Below are positions 33,971 to 42,685 of a stretch of 64,000 nt of DNA, piece after piece. The notes under the pieces were generated by a model that did not search any database, was not told where the DNA came from, and worked only from the letters and a program-made list of their open reading frames with translations. Every line of letters starts with the position of its first letter. Positions within the stretch are counted from its first letter, which is position 1. The translations under genes and the position numbers were made by a program. Source of the DNA: Aquimonas sp041395245 (GTDB lineage Bacteria; Pseudomonadota; Gammaproteobacteria; Xanthomonadales; Xanthomonadaceae); NCBI GenBank assembly GCA_041395245.1, contig JAWLAY010000021.1:25730-89729 (forward strand). Direction: 5' to 3'.

Positions 33971-36900
33971 TCATGTGCTCTGCGGGGCACGCAGCTTCAC
34001 ACGATCCAGCGCGTCCCGCCAGCGCTGCGTGGTGCGCAGTCGCATGCGATCCATCAGCGAGTACAAAACCGGCAACACCAGCAAGCTGACCGCGGTTGAA
34101 AACACCAATCCGCCGACGATGGCACGGGCCATCGGAAAGTAAGGAGGCCCATCGCCGCCAATCTGGGTGCCGCCGACGCACAGCGGCAACATGCCCAGGA
34201 TCGCGGTGCCCATGGTCATCAGGATCGGCCGCATCCGGTCACGGCAGCCTTGCACCAATGCCAGGTCACGCGCCATTCCGTTGCGACGAAGTTCGTTGAC
34301 GTGCTCGACCATGACGATGCCGTTGTTCACGACCACACCCATCAGCACCAGGATGCCGATCATCGCCATCAGTGAGAAGGTCGTCCCGGTTAGCCAGAAC
34401 AGCCAGTAAACCCCGAAAATCGAGAACCCGAATCCGGTCACGATCACCAGCGGAAAAAGTAGCGACTCGAATACCGCCGCCATGACGACCATCACCATCA
34501 GCAGCGCAATCAAGGTGTTGAAACCCATTTGCGCCATCGCGTTGTCCGCGTCATCAAACACACCACCGAGACTCAAGCGGTAACCAGCGGGCAACTGGAT
34601 CGATGCCATCGCCGCCTCCAGATCCTTGCGTGCCTGCTCCATGCTCACGCCATCGATCAGGTTGATCTTGATGGGCAAGGCGGTCTGGCGATTCTGTCGG
34701 GTGATGGTGCTGGCCCCGGCCTGCACTTTCAGACTGATCATCGACATCAGCGGGACCATGCTGCCATCCGCTGCGCGCAGCTTGAGATCGCGCAGATCAT
34801 CCACGCTGGCGTCCTCGGATTCGGCGAATCGCAACCAGACCGGAACCTCGCCCGCCGCCGAACGAAACTCGCGCAAGGGCGTGCCGCGCAAGGCGATGCT
34901 CACGTAGCTGGCGATCTGCTGGGTACTGAAGCCGTACTGCAGGGCGCGGTCGCGATCAACCAGAATCTGCACCTCCCGCGACTTGGTCCCGAGGTCGGCG
35001 TAGACGTCACGCGCGCCGGGCAGCTTGGACAGGGTTTCCACCACCGAGTCCGACAACTCGGCCAGAACCTGCGCCGAATCGCCGACCAGCATCACTTGCA
35101 ACCCTTCGCCACTCGCACCGCTGGGGCCGCGATTCTGATCATCAAAACCGACCTCACCCAGCGCCAGTTGCGGCAAGCCCTCGCGAATCTTTTCCATCAG
35201 TTGCAGGGTCGGTGTGACCTCGCCTTCTTCGCGAAGCGAAAGCCGCGTCCCAGCCCACCCGCGTTCGCTGTACCAACTGTAGATCTGGGCAATTTCGAAC
35301 TCGTCCCGATGCGCTTCGAGATAGTCCTCAACCTGCTTTACCGCCGCCGACAACTCTTCCAGCCGATAGCTGCCATTCCAGCGGTAGGTCAGTTCCAGCT
35401 CACGGGTTTCGCCCGACGGGAACATGTCCACGTTCGTTTGAGAAGCGGGGAAAAAACTGACCCCGATGGCCAAGGCCAGCAGCGCGAGCGTCTTGCGCGG
35501 ATGCGCCAGCGTCCAAGCGAGAATCCGCGCATAACGGTCCTGCATCGCATGCACCAATCCGGTGCTGCGCAAAAATCCCTCTGGCGTCTTCATGCGCGCC
35601 GACAGCATCGGGATCAGGCTGACCGCCACCAGCCAGGAACACAGCAGCGAGATGGTGATCGTGAACGCCACCTGCGACAGATAGATCGCGATGAAGTTGC
35701 GCTCGCCGAAGATGTTGGGTAAGAACACGATGACACTGGTGAGCGTGCCCGCACTGATCGAAATCTGCACGCTGCGTGTGCCTTCGATGGCGGCCAGCCA
35801 GGGGTTGTCGGGGTACTTCTCGCGCTTCTGGTAGATGCTTTCCACCACGACCACGGCGTTGTCGACCAGCATGCCGACACCCAGCAGCAAACCCATCATC
35901 GACAGGATGTTCAGGCTGATGCCGAGGAAATACATCATGCCGAGGGTCATCACGAAACAGATCGGAATGGCCAGTGACACCATCAAGGTGGACGGCCAGT
36001 GGCGCAGGAAAAAGAACAGCACCAGCACGGACAAGGCGGTACCCAACAGCCCCGCCTCGCCCAGCTCGGCCAAGGATGAGGTGACTCCCTCGGCCTGATC
36101 GTGCATCACGAACAACTGGATACCCGCAAACTCCGGCAGCTTTGCCACCGCGTCGACTTCCGCCAGCACACGGCGAGCGGTTTCCACCAGATTGGCGTTG
36201 CGCTCCTTGTACACATCGATGCCCACCGCTGGTCGGCCGTCGAGACGTCGCCCGTAGTCGATCTCGCCCGGTGCCAGACTGACCTTGGCGACATCACTCA
36301 AGCGCAGGCCAGGCTCGGCAATGGGCAAGGCCCGCAACTCGTCCAGGGTGCGGAACTCGCCCACCGGTTGCACGCGCAGGCGCTGGTCGTTGCTGAGAAT
36401 CTGCCCTGCCGACACCGAAAAGTTGGCAGCGGCCAGGCGCTGTGCCAGGGCATTCAGGTCGACCCCGTGCGCAGTGATCCGATCACTGTCGAGTGCAATC
36501 TCTACTTCGGGTGCCGCAATGCCGGAAATGTCCACACGCGCCACGCCCGCCACGCGCTCCAGACGACGCTTGAACTCACGCTCCAGCAATTCGTACTCGC
36601 GCCCGAGATCGCGATCACTGGAGAGCCTGACTCGCAACACCGGTTCATCGCCGGAGGCGAACTTCATCACGTAGTAGCGCTGGAAATCGCTGGGCAATTC
36701 GTCGCGGATGGCGTCCAGACGCTCGCGCGCGTCGGCCGCCGCGATCTGCGCGTCGCGGCTCCAGTCGAATTCCAGAAAAATCCCCGCACCGTCCGACCTC
36801 GACTGCGAATTCAGCCGTTTGATGCCTGGCAAGGTCGCCAACGCTTCTTCCGCAGGACGCGTGATGATGTCTTCGATCTCTTCCGGCGTTGAACCCTGAT

Positions 36901-37051
36901 ACGGCAGATCGATGAACAAGAAGGGCGCTTCGACTTCCGGCATGAACTCCAGCGGTAGACGAAAGGCGGCAATCAAGCCGATCAGCAGCATGGAGATGAA
37001 GAACATCCACGCCGTCACCGGGCGGCGCAGACTGAGCGCAGCCAGGTTCAT
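33971..37051 (-). CDS. RND efflux pump inner-membrane subunit (first of two)
   Basis: Intact 1026-aa RND permease that exports substrates in exchange for protons. TM1 is preceded by MNLAALSLRRPVTAWMFFIS. The porter domains have LPYQGSTPEEIEDIITRPAE. The central helices carry MMGLLLGVGMLVDNAVVVVE with the Asp of the proton relay. The second TM block contains MIGILVLMGVVVNNGIVMVE. The N-terminal ATG overlaps the second pump's stop by 4 bp. The MFP plus two different RND subunits resembles the MdtBC-type hetero-pump layout. No outer-membrane channel gene is in the window. Confidence 0.92.
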   Translation of the reverse strand: MNLAALSLRRPVTAWMFFISMLLIGLIAAFRLPLEFMPEVEAPFLFIDLPYQGSTPEEIEDIITRPAEEALATLPGIKRLNSQSRSDGAGIFLEFDWSRDAQIAAADARERLDAIRDELPSDFQRYYVMKFASGDEPVLRVRLSSDRDLGREYELLEREFKRRLERVAGVARVDISGIAAPEVEIALDSDRITAHGVDLNALAQRLAAANFSVSAGQILSNDQRLRVQPVGEFRTLDELRALPIAEPGLRLSDVAKVSLAPGEIDYGRRLDGRPAVGIDVYKERNANLVETARRVLAEVDAVAKLPEFAGIQLFVMHDQAEGVTSSLAELGEAGLLGTALSVLVLFFFLRHWPSTLMVSLAIPICFVMTLGMMYFLGISLNILSMMGLLLGVGMLVDNAVVVVESIYQKREKYPDNPWLAAIEGTRSVQISISAGTLTSVIVFLPNIFGERNFIAIYLSQVAFTITISLLCSWLVAVSLIPMLSARMKTPEGFLRSTGLVHAMQDRYARILAWTLAHPRKTLALLALAIGVSFFPASQTNVDMFPSGETRELELTYRWNGSYRLEELSAAVKQVEDYLEAHRDEFEIAQIYSWYSERGWAGTRLSLREEGEVTPTLQLMEKIREGLPQLALGEVGFDDQNRGPSGASGEGLQVMLVGDSAQVLAELSDSVVETLSKLPGARDVYADLGTKSREVQILVDRDRALQYGFSTQQIASYVSIALRGTPLREFRSAAGEVPVWLRFAESEDASVDDLRDLKLRAADGSMVPLMSMISLKVQAGASTITRQNRQTALPIKINLIDGVSMEQARKDLEAAMASIQLPAGYRLSLGGVFDDADNAMAQMGFNTLIALLMVMVVMAAVFESLLFPLVIVTGFGFSIFGVYWLFWLTGTTFSLMAMIGILVLMGVVVNNGIVMVEHVNELRRNGMARDLALVQGCRDRMRPILMTMGTAILGMLPLCVGGTQIGGDGPPYFPMARAIVGGLVFSTAVSLLVLPVLYSLMDRMRLRTTQRWRDALDRVKLRAPQST

Positions 37052-40000
37052 GACTTGGCACCTTCGTGGACGTGTGCTTCGGCCAGCGCGACCAGACGTT
37101 CAGCCTCGCGCTGACGCTTGCCGCGTTCGGCGTAGTAATCATCGCCCTTGCGATCCAGTAGGTCGTAAACCACCGGAATCACCAACAGCGTCAGCAGGGT
37201 TGACACCAGAAGCCCACCGATCACGGTGATCGCCATCGGTGCGCGCACTTCCGCGCCGTCGCCACCACCGATTGCCAGCGGCAAGAAACCGAACAGGGTC
37301 GTCAACGTCGTCATGATGATCGGACGCAAGCGCGAATGGGCGCCTTGCTGGATCGCCTCGCGTTTCGGAACACCTTCCTCGCGCAACTGGTTCACCTTGT
37401 CGATCAACACGATGGCGTTCTTCACCACGATGCCCGCCAGCAGAATCAAGCCGATCAAGACCACGATGGACAGTGCACTGCCACTGAGTTTCAGTGCCAA
37501 CACCGCACCCACCAACGCAAGCGGAATGGTGAACAGGATGACGAACGGGTGCAGCAACGATTCGAATTGCGAGGCCATGACCAGATAGACCAGGAAAATC
37601 GCCAGTCCCAGCGCGAACATCAGCGAATTGATCGATGCTTGCAGCTCCTCGTTCTGTCCGCCGATGGTGGTTCGCAGACCGGCGGCCAGCGGGTTTGCGG
37701 CCAGCATCGACTGCACCTCGGCAACCGCACTGCCGAGATCGCCGTAGCGCAGATTGGCCGAAACCACCGCAACACGCTCCTGATCGGCGCGATGAATCTC
37801 GCTGGGGCCGCGTGTCGAGATGACCTCCGCGACCGCCGACAAGCGCACGGGTCGCTCGCTCTGCGGATTGACGATCAGTTGGCTGATGTCCGCCACCGAT
37901 GCACGCGCTGATTCTTCTGCCCGCACCAGCACGTCGATCTTGCGATCACGAAAGCTGTAGCGCGGTTGCCACTTCCCCGGACCTGACGCACCACCTGATC
38001 GGCAATCTGCCGGGTTGTCAGCCCAATCGATGCAGCGCGCTCGGCGTCGAATACGATCTGTATCTCGGAAAGCCCTGCTCCACCGTCGATTTGACATCGG
38101 CAAACCGATCCGATGCCTGCAGACGCTGACTGGGGTCACGACCGGCCGTCTCCAGTTGCTTCAGGTCGAAACCGCGAATCTCGATCTCCAATGGCGTCGA
38201 GAAACTGAACAGCTGCGGGCGCGCGAATTTCACCTCGGCGGAGGGGAACGCCTGCATCGCGGTGCGCAACTGTTCGGTTGCCCTGGCTTCCGTCGCACTG
38301 TCTGCACCTTCCGCCAGAACCGTCAGCTTGCCGATGTTCTCGCCGGATTCGGTGGGATTGGCGTCAAGACGCGTACCGGAACCACTGACCCCGTAGAGGG
38401 TATGGACACCCGGAATCTCGGCATTGTTGAGCTGCAGGGTGCGCACCAGCGCATCAGTCTCCGCCAAGGGTGTGCCGGCCGGAAGTTTCGCGGTCATCTC
38501 GAAACGTCCCTGCGCCAATTGCGGAATCAGGTCGAGACCCAAGGTTGGCAGCAAGGCCAGTGCCAGCACGAAGGCGAGCATCGCGCTGCCAAGCACCAGT
38601 GCCGGGCGGCGCAGCGCCCAGGGCAAGCTGCTGACATAGCGCGACTCCAACCAGCCATACGGGCGCAGTACGCGCTCGCCAATGGCGCCCAGAACGCGCG
38701 ATACCGTGTATCCAATGATGCCGGCGACGCGCAACAGTCCAGCTAGCAGACCCACCCGCCAGCGACCGAGACGTGTTGCTTGCACATCCAAGCGTTCGGC
38801 GTCCTCGGGGTAATCCAGCGGCGTGCTCGCCTTCAGCGAGGATAACATCGGAATCAGGGTCATCGCAACGGCCATCGACATGATCATCGCGATGGTCACG
38901 GTCAGCGCCTGATCACCGAACAACTGCCCTGCCACGCCTTCGACAAACACCAGCGGAAAGAACACCGCGACGGTCGTCAGCGTGGAGGCAACCACCGCCA
39001 TGCGCACTTCGGACGCGCCGACGATCGCCGATTGCAGGATGCCCAGTCCACGCTCGCGCGCCTTGGCAATGGACTCCAGCACCACGATGCTGTCGTCGAC
39101 GACCATGCCGGTGGCGAGCGCCAGCCCACCCAGCGACATCACATTGAGGCTCAGGCCCAACTGGTCCATAAAGAAAAAGGTGCCGATCAAGGAAATCGGC
39201 AAGGACAGCGCGATGACGAAGGTGCTCCACCCGTCGCGCAGGAAAAAGAAAATGATCAGCACCGCCAGCACGCCGCCCTCCAGGGCCGCGTAAGAAACCT
39301 CGTCAAGCGATTTCTGGATGAAGATCGACTGATCGTCGATGGTGACCAGGCGTGACTGTTCAGGCAGGTCTTCACGCAGCCGTTCCAATTGCCGGCCGAC
39401 CGCTTCGGCAACCGCCACCGTGTTCGCGTCGCCTTCCTTGTAGATTGCCAGTTCGATCGCTTCGCGCCCTTCGACACGGATGATCGCTTCGCGCTCCTTG
39501 TACGACTGTTGCACGGTCGCGATGTCGCGCAGTCTGACCGGCACCCCCTGATCGACGGCCACCAGCAGTTCCTGCATCTGCTCGACGCTGGCGAACTGGT
39601 TGACGGTCCGCACCAGATAACGCTGACTGCCTTCGTCGATGGCACCGCCCGAGATGTTGACGTTCTCGACCTTCAGGCGCTCGATCACCCGTGCCGGGTC
39701 CAGATTGAGTTGTGCCATGCGCTGCGGATCCAGCAGCACCTGCACCTCGTCCTCCAGGCCGCCGGACACCTTCACCGCCGCCACGCCGTCAATCGGCTCA
39801 AGACGCTTCTTTAGTACCTCGTCGGCAAAACGACGCAGACGCTTCAGGCTCGCCTCATCCATCGTTGCCTGCCCTTCCGCACCGGCCAGCCCCAGCCGAA
39901 TGATCGGCTCGGTCGACGGATCGAAACGCAACAGCACCGGCTGCTCGGCCTCCAGCGGCAGGCGCAGCAATTCAAGCTTGTCGCGCACTTCGATGTTGGC

Positions 40001-40309
40001 GCGGTCCATGTCCGTGCCCCAGGCAAATTCCAGAATCACATCGCTCTGGCCGGTACGCGACACCGAACGCAGCTTGCGCAGATTCTTGACCACGCCGACG
40101 CCCTCTTCGATGGGCTCGGTGATCAGGCTTTCGATCTCCGACGGCGCGGCGCCGACATATTCCGTGCGCACCGTAAGTGTCGGATAGGACAGGTCAGGCA
40201 GCAGGTTGACCTTCAACTGCGACAGTCCAATCACGCCGAACAGCACCAGCGTGAAGGTCGCCATGCCGATGGTGACTCGGCGGCGGGTGGAAAACTCGGC
40301 CAGATTCAT
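37048..40309 (-). pseudogene. RND efflux pump inner-membrane subunit (second), two frame breaks
   Basis: A complete RND permease of about 1087 residues if two single missing bases are restored. The N-terminal part runs from ATG 40309 (MNLAEFSTRRRVTIGMATFT) to a false stop at 38018. The family sequence continues in a second frame (LSEIQIVFDAERAASIGLTT then RQIADQVVRQVRG) and in a third from WQPRYSFRDRKIDVLVRAEE to the end at 37048. The breaks lie near 38072 and 37975. Proton-relay segments are intact (LALATGMVVDDSIVVLESIA, IVVLIGLILLAGIVVKNAIV). Everything else is well kept, so a consensus error is as likely as a real pseudogene. Confidence 0.8.
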
Positions 40310-40319
40310 GAGAGTCCGC

Positions 40320-41447
40320 TCAGTGGGTGGTCGCTGCAGTCGCTTCTACTGCGGGCGGTACCGACGCATCGCCCAGCACGCTGATCCGGCTGCCGTCACG
40401 CAGGCTGACCTTGCCCTTGGTCACCACACGCTCGCCCTCGGCGATGCCCGCAAGCACTTCGACAAGCTTCGCGTTGACGTGTCCAGGCTGAATGGGCGTC
40501 CGCACCGCGAGACCGTCTTTCACCATGAACACCGCCACATCACCTTCGCCCTCGATCAACGCTTCGCGGGGTACCGTCAAGGCATTCGCACGCTCATCGA
40601 AACTGACGTCGATGCGCCCAAACATGCCCGGCTTCAACACGCCAGTGGCATCACTGAATGCACACACCACGCGAAAGGTTCCGCTTGCCGGGTCGACGAC
40701 GGGGCTGACCCGATCAATCACGCCGTCGAAGCCTATGCCGGGCGCAGCATCCACCCGCAGTTGCACCGGTTGTCCCGCCGCCATGTTGCGCAATTCACGC
40801 TCCGGCACATTGAGCACCGCTTCCAGTCGCGCGGTATCCACGATGTCGAACAGCGCGTCGTTGATCTTGATGAGATTGCCCTGCTTGACCATGCGACGCG
40901 CGACCACACCACTGATCGGCGCGCGAATCTCGGTATAGGACAATTGCAGTTTGGCCATATCCCAGGCCGCACGCTGGGTTTCGACGTCATAGCGGATGCG
41001 CTCATGGGCGTCGGCCGCGACCAGTTTGCGCTCGAACAATTCGGTCGAACGCGCGAACTCGGCCTCAAGCTTGCGCAACATCGCTTCGTTACGGGCCACC
41101 TCAAGTCGCGGCTGATCCGGGTCCAGGCGAGCGATCACCTGTCCGGCCTGCACGGGCTGGCCCTCTTCTGTCAGCACCGACAACAGCACACCCGATGCCT
41201 TGGCAACCACCTGCGCCTGCGCCGTCGCATCCAGTGTCGCGGTGCCGTTGTAGCTGGCTGCAATGGTGGCTCGACTAACCGGGGCGACCTCGACGACGAT
41301 GCCCTTCTCTTCCGTCGATTCCTGTTTGGACTCGTCTTTCGAGCTGTCACCGTCAGTGCTGCAGCCAACCAGGATCAGCAGCAGGCAGGCAAGACCAAAG
41401 GCAGGACGTGTCCTGAAGGTTCGCGGGGCGTTAGACAGGGCTGGCAT
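40320..41447 (-). CDS. RND efflux periplasmic adaptor (membrane fusion protein)
   Basis: 375 aa lipoprotein: signal peptide with lipobox ILVGC (Cys29), then a charged linker. Adaptor domains in order: lipoyl half with LDATAQAQVVAKASGVLLSV and EEGQPVQAGQVIARLD, a short coiled hairpin (NEAMLRKLEAEFARSTELFE), the second lipoyl half with YTEIRAPISGVVARRMV, a beta-barrel (RVDAAPGIGFDGVIDRVSPV) and a membrane-proximal domain. It links the RND subunits to an outer-membrane channel encoded elsewhere. First gene of the operon; the stop is 10 bp before the second pump's start. Confidence 0.92.
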   Translation of the reverse strand: MPALSNAPRTFRTRPAFGLACLLLILVGCSTDGDSSKDESKQESTEEKGIVVEVAPVSRATIAASYNGTATLDATAQAQVVAKASGVLLSVLTEEGQPVQAGQVIARLDPDQPRLEVARNEAMLRKLEAEFARSTELFERKLVAADAHERIRYDVETQRAAWDMAKLQLSYTEIRAPISGVVARRMVKQGNLIKINDALFDIVDTARLEAVLNVPERELRNMAAGQPVQLRVDAAPGIGFDGVIDRVSPVVDPASGTFRVVCAFSDATGVLKPGMFGRIDVSFDERANALTVPREALIEGEGDVAVFMVKDGLAVRTPIQPGHVNAKLVEVLAGIAEGERVVTKGKVSLRDGSRISVLGDASVPPAVEATAATTH

Positions 41448-41817
41448 ACAAGGCTCGCTGATGTTTGGTGTATTAGAATACTACAACACCACAGAACAGA
41501 GACACAAGGCCCTTGGGCCCATGCCTGTGCTTCCAAGTGCGTGACAAACGATGCCTGTAAAGCACCTCGCCGACGCGTGAACGAAGTCATCGTGACGATC
41601 GGCACACGGAAATCCACGCCTCGCCCACCGCCACGTGCAGCAGTTCAGCGACCCATTCGAGGTGCGCGGTGTTCAACGCGGCGCGCCAGTTGTTTTGATC
41701 GATGTCAAAACCGACCCGAGCTTGGCTATACTGCGACCGTTCGCCGCAGGGGAGTCTGCGAACGTAATTGGTTGCTCCCGCCCGACATTGATAACCACAA
41801 AACGCCGGAAGACCCGA
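41448..41817. other. intergenic region between the RND operon and the cytochromes
   Basis: 370-bp divergent spacer. The only structure I see is a palindrome near the RND start (41470-41481) and a TATACT hexamer at 41727-41732 that may be the -10 of the cytochrome promoter. Short frames here look random. Confidence 0.5.
41470..41481. promoter_or_regulatory. palindromic operator candidate upstream of the RND operon
   Basis: GTATTAGAATAC is a self-complementary 12-mer, 23 bp before the adaptor start, overlapping a TAATAC hexamer that could be the -10. The position suits a TetR- or MarR-type repressor; no such regulator gene is adjacent. Confidence 0.35.
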
Positions 41818-42153
41818 ATGAAGTCGATCACCCGAATCGCTGCCAGTCTGGCTTTGTCCGCTGCCGCCCTGCAGGCCCACGCCGCAGACGGTGACGCAGC
41901 GAAAGGCAAGGACCTCGCCTACACCTGCACAGGTTGCCATGGCATCACTGGCTACAAGAACGCCTATCCGCAATACAACGTGCCGAAAATCGGCGGCCAG
42001 AACCAGGCCTATCTGGTTGCCGCGTTGACCGCCTATCGTGCCGGTGAACGCAGTCACCCGACCATGACCGCGCAAGCGCAGGGTTACACGGAACAGGACA
42101 TCCTCGACATTGCCGCCTATCTGTCCAGCGTCAACGAAGGAGCCGCCAAGTGA
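41818..42153 (+). CDS. small periplasmic cytochrome c (class I)
   Basis: 111 aa from ATG 41818, with GGAAG 7 nt upstream. Signal peptide ending AHAADG. One heme site, CTGCHG, in KDLAYTCTGCHGITGYKNAY, and a distal Met in the HPTMTAQAQGY region. The fold is that of cytochrome c4/c553-type electron carriers in the periplasm. It overlaps a second cytochrome by 4 bp, and the pair resembles the two heme domains of cytochrome c4 split into two proteins, likely donors to a terminal oxidase. Confidence 0.88.
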   Translation: MKSITRIAASLALSAAALQAHAADGDAAKGKDLAYTCTGCHGITGYKNAYPQYNVPKIGGQNQAYLVAALTAYRAGERSHPTMTAQAQGYTEQDILDIAAYLSSVNEGAAK

Positions 42154-42674
42154 GCCTGACCCGCAACCTGATCACCGCCCTCGCCCTGCTCGCGTGCGCC
42201 GGGACCCTCAGCGCCGCACCGCATGGCGATGTCGAAGCCGGCAAGACGAAATCCGCGACCTGCCAGGCCTGCCATGGCGCCGATGGCAACACCACCATCG
42301 ACGGCAGCTACCCGAAGCTCGCCGGGCAATATGCCACCTACCTCGCGAAAGCCCTGCACGACTACAAATCTGGCGAACGCAAGAACTCCATCATGGCGGG
42401 CTTTGCAGCCACCCTCAGTGAACAGGACATCGCCGACCTCGCGGCCTACTTCGCCAGCCAGCCTGGCGACGTCAAAGACCTCAGTCATTTAGGAGTGATC
42501 GCTGGACTTGCTGCACAAAAAAACCCCGCCTTGAGCGGGGTTTTTGATGTCCGGTGGGTTACTCCCACTCGATTGTTGATAGGGATTTTATATTTCAATA
42601 TATCAATAACTTACAGTAACGCAATCGGCCCATTCCATGATTTGTACGATGTTCAGGACGCTGAGGACAGTTAG
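42150..42674 (+). CDS. small periplasmic cytochrome c with abnormal C-terminal tail
   Basis: Starts at GTG 42150 overlapping the previous stop. Signal peptide ending LSAAPHG. Heme site CQACHG; the distal Met is in KNSIMAGFAATLSEQDIADL. The normal domain ends at about residue 110 (AAYFASQPGDVKDLSH). The frame then runs through the intrinsic terminator and the guaA-derived att repeat into the neighbouring island to 42674, adding about 60 residues with no family sense. In the next frame a TAG lies at 42490-42492, so the true stop was probably lost by an indel. The real protein is likely about 110 aa. Confidence 0.8.
   Translation: MSLTRNLITALALLACAGTLSAAPHGDVEAGKTKSATCQACHGADGNTTIDGSYPKLAGQYATYLAKALHDYKSGERKNSIMAGFAATLSEQDIADLAAYFASQPGDVKDLSHLGVIAGLAAQKNPALSGVFDVRWVTPTRLLIGILYFNISITYSNAIGPFHDLYDVQDAEDS
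42518..42545. terminator. bidirectional intrinsic terminator
   Basis: CCCCGC (42524-42529) and GCGGGG (42535-42540) with a 5-nt loop, flanked by A7 on the left and T5 on the right, so it works on both strands. It would have served the cytochromes and, before the island inserted, guaA. Confidence 0.85.
42561..42578. repeat. left attachment repeat (copy of guaA 3' end)
   Basis: ACTCCCACTCGATTGTTG matches the guaA terminus at 46425-46442 at 15 of 18 positions, the first 10 exactly. On the minus strand it encodes Ser-Thr-Ile-Glu-Trp-Glu-stop, the end of GuaA. It marks the far end of an island integrated in guaA. Confidence 0.7.
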
Positions 42675-42685
42675 ACATGTTCCCA

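Noticed and set aside
42561..42578. Second guaA gene
   Set aside because: Only the last six codons are duplicated; this is an attachment-site copy.
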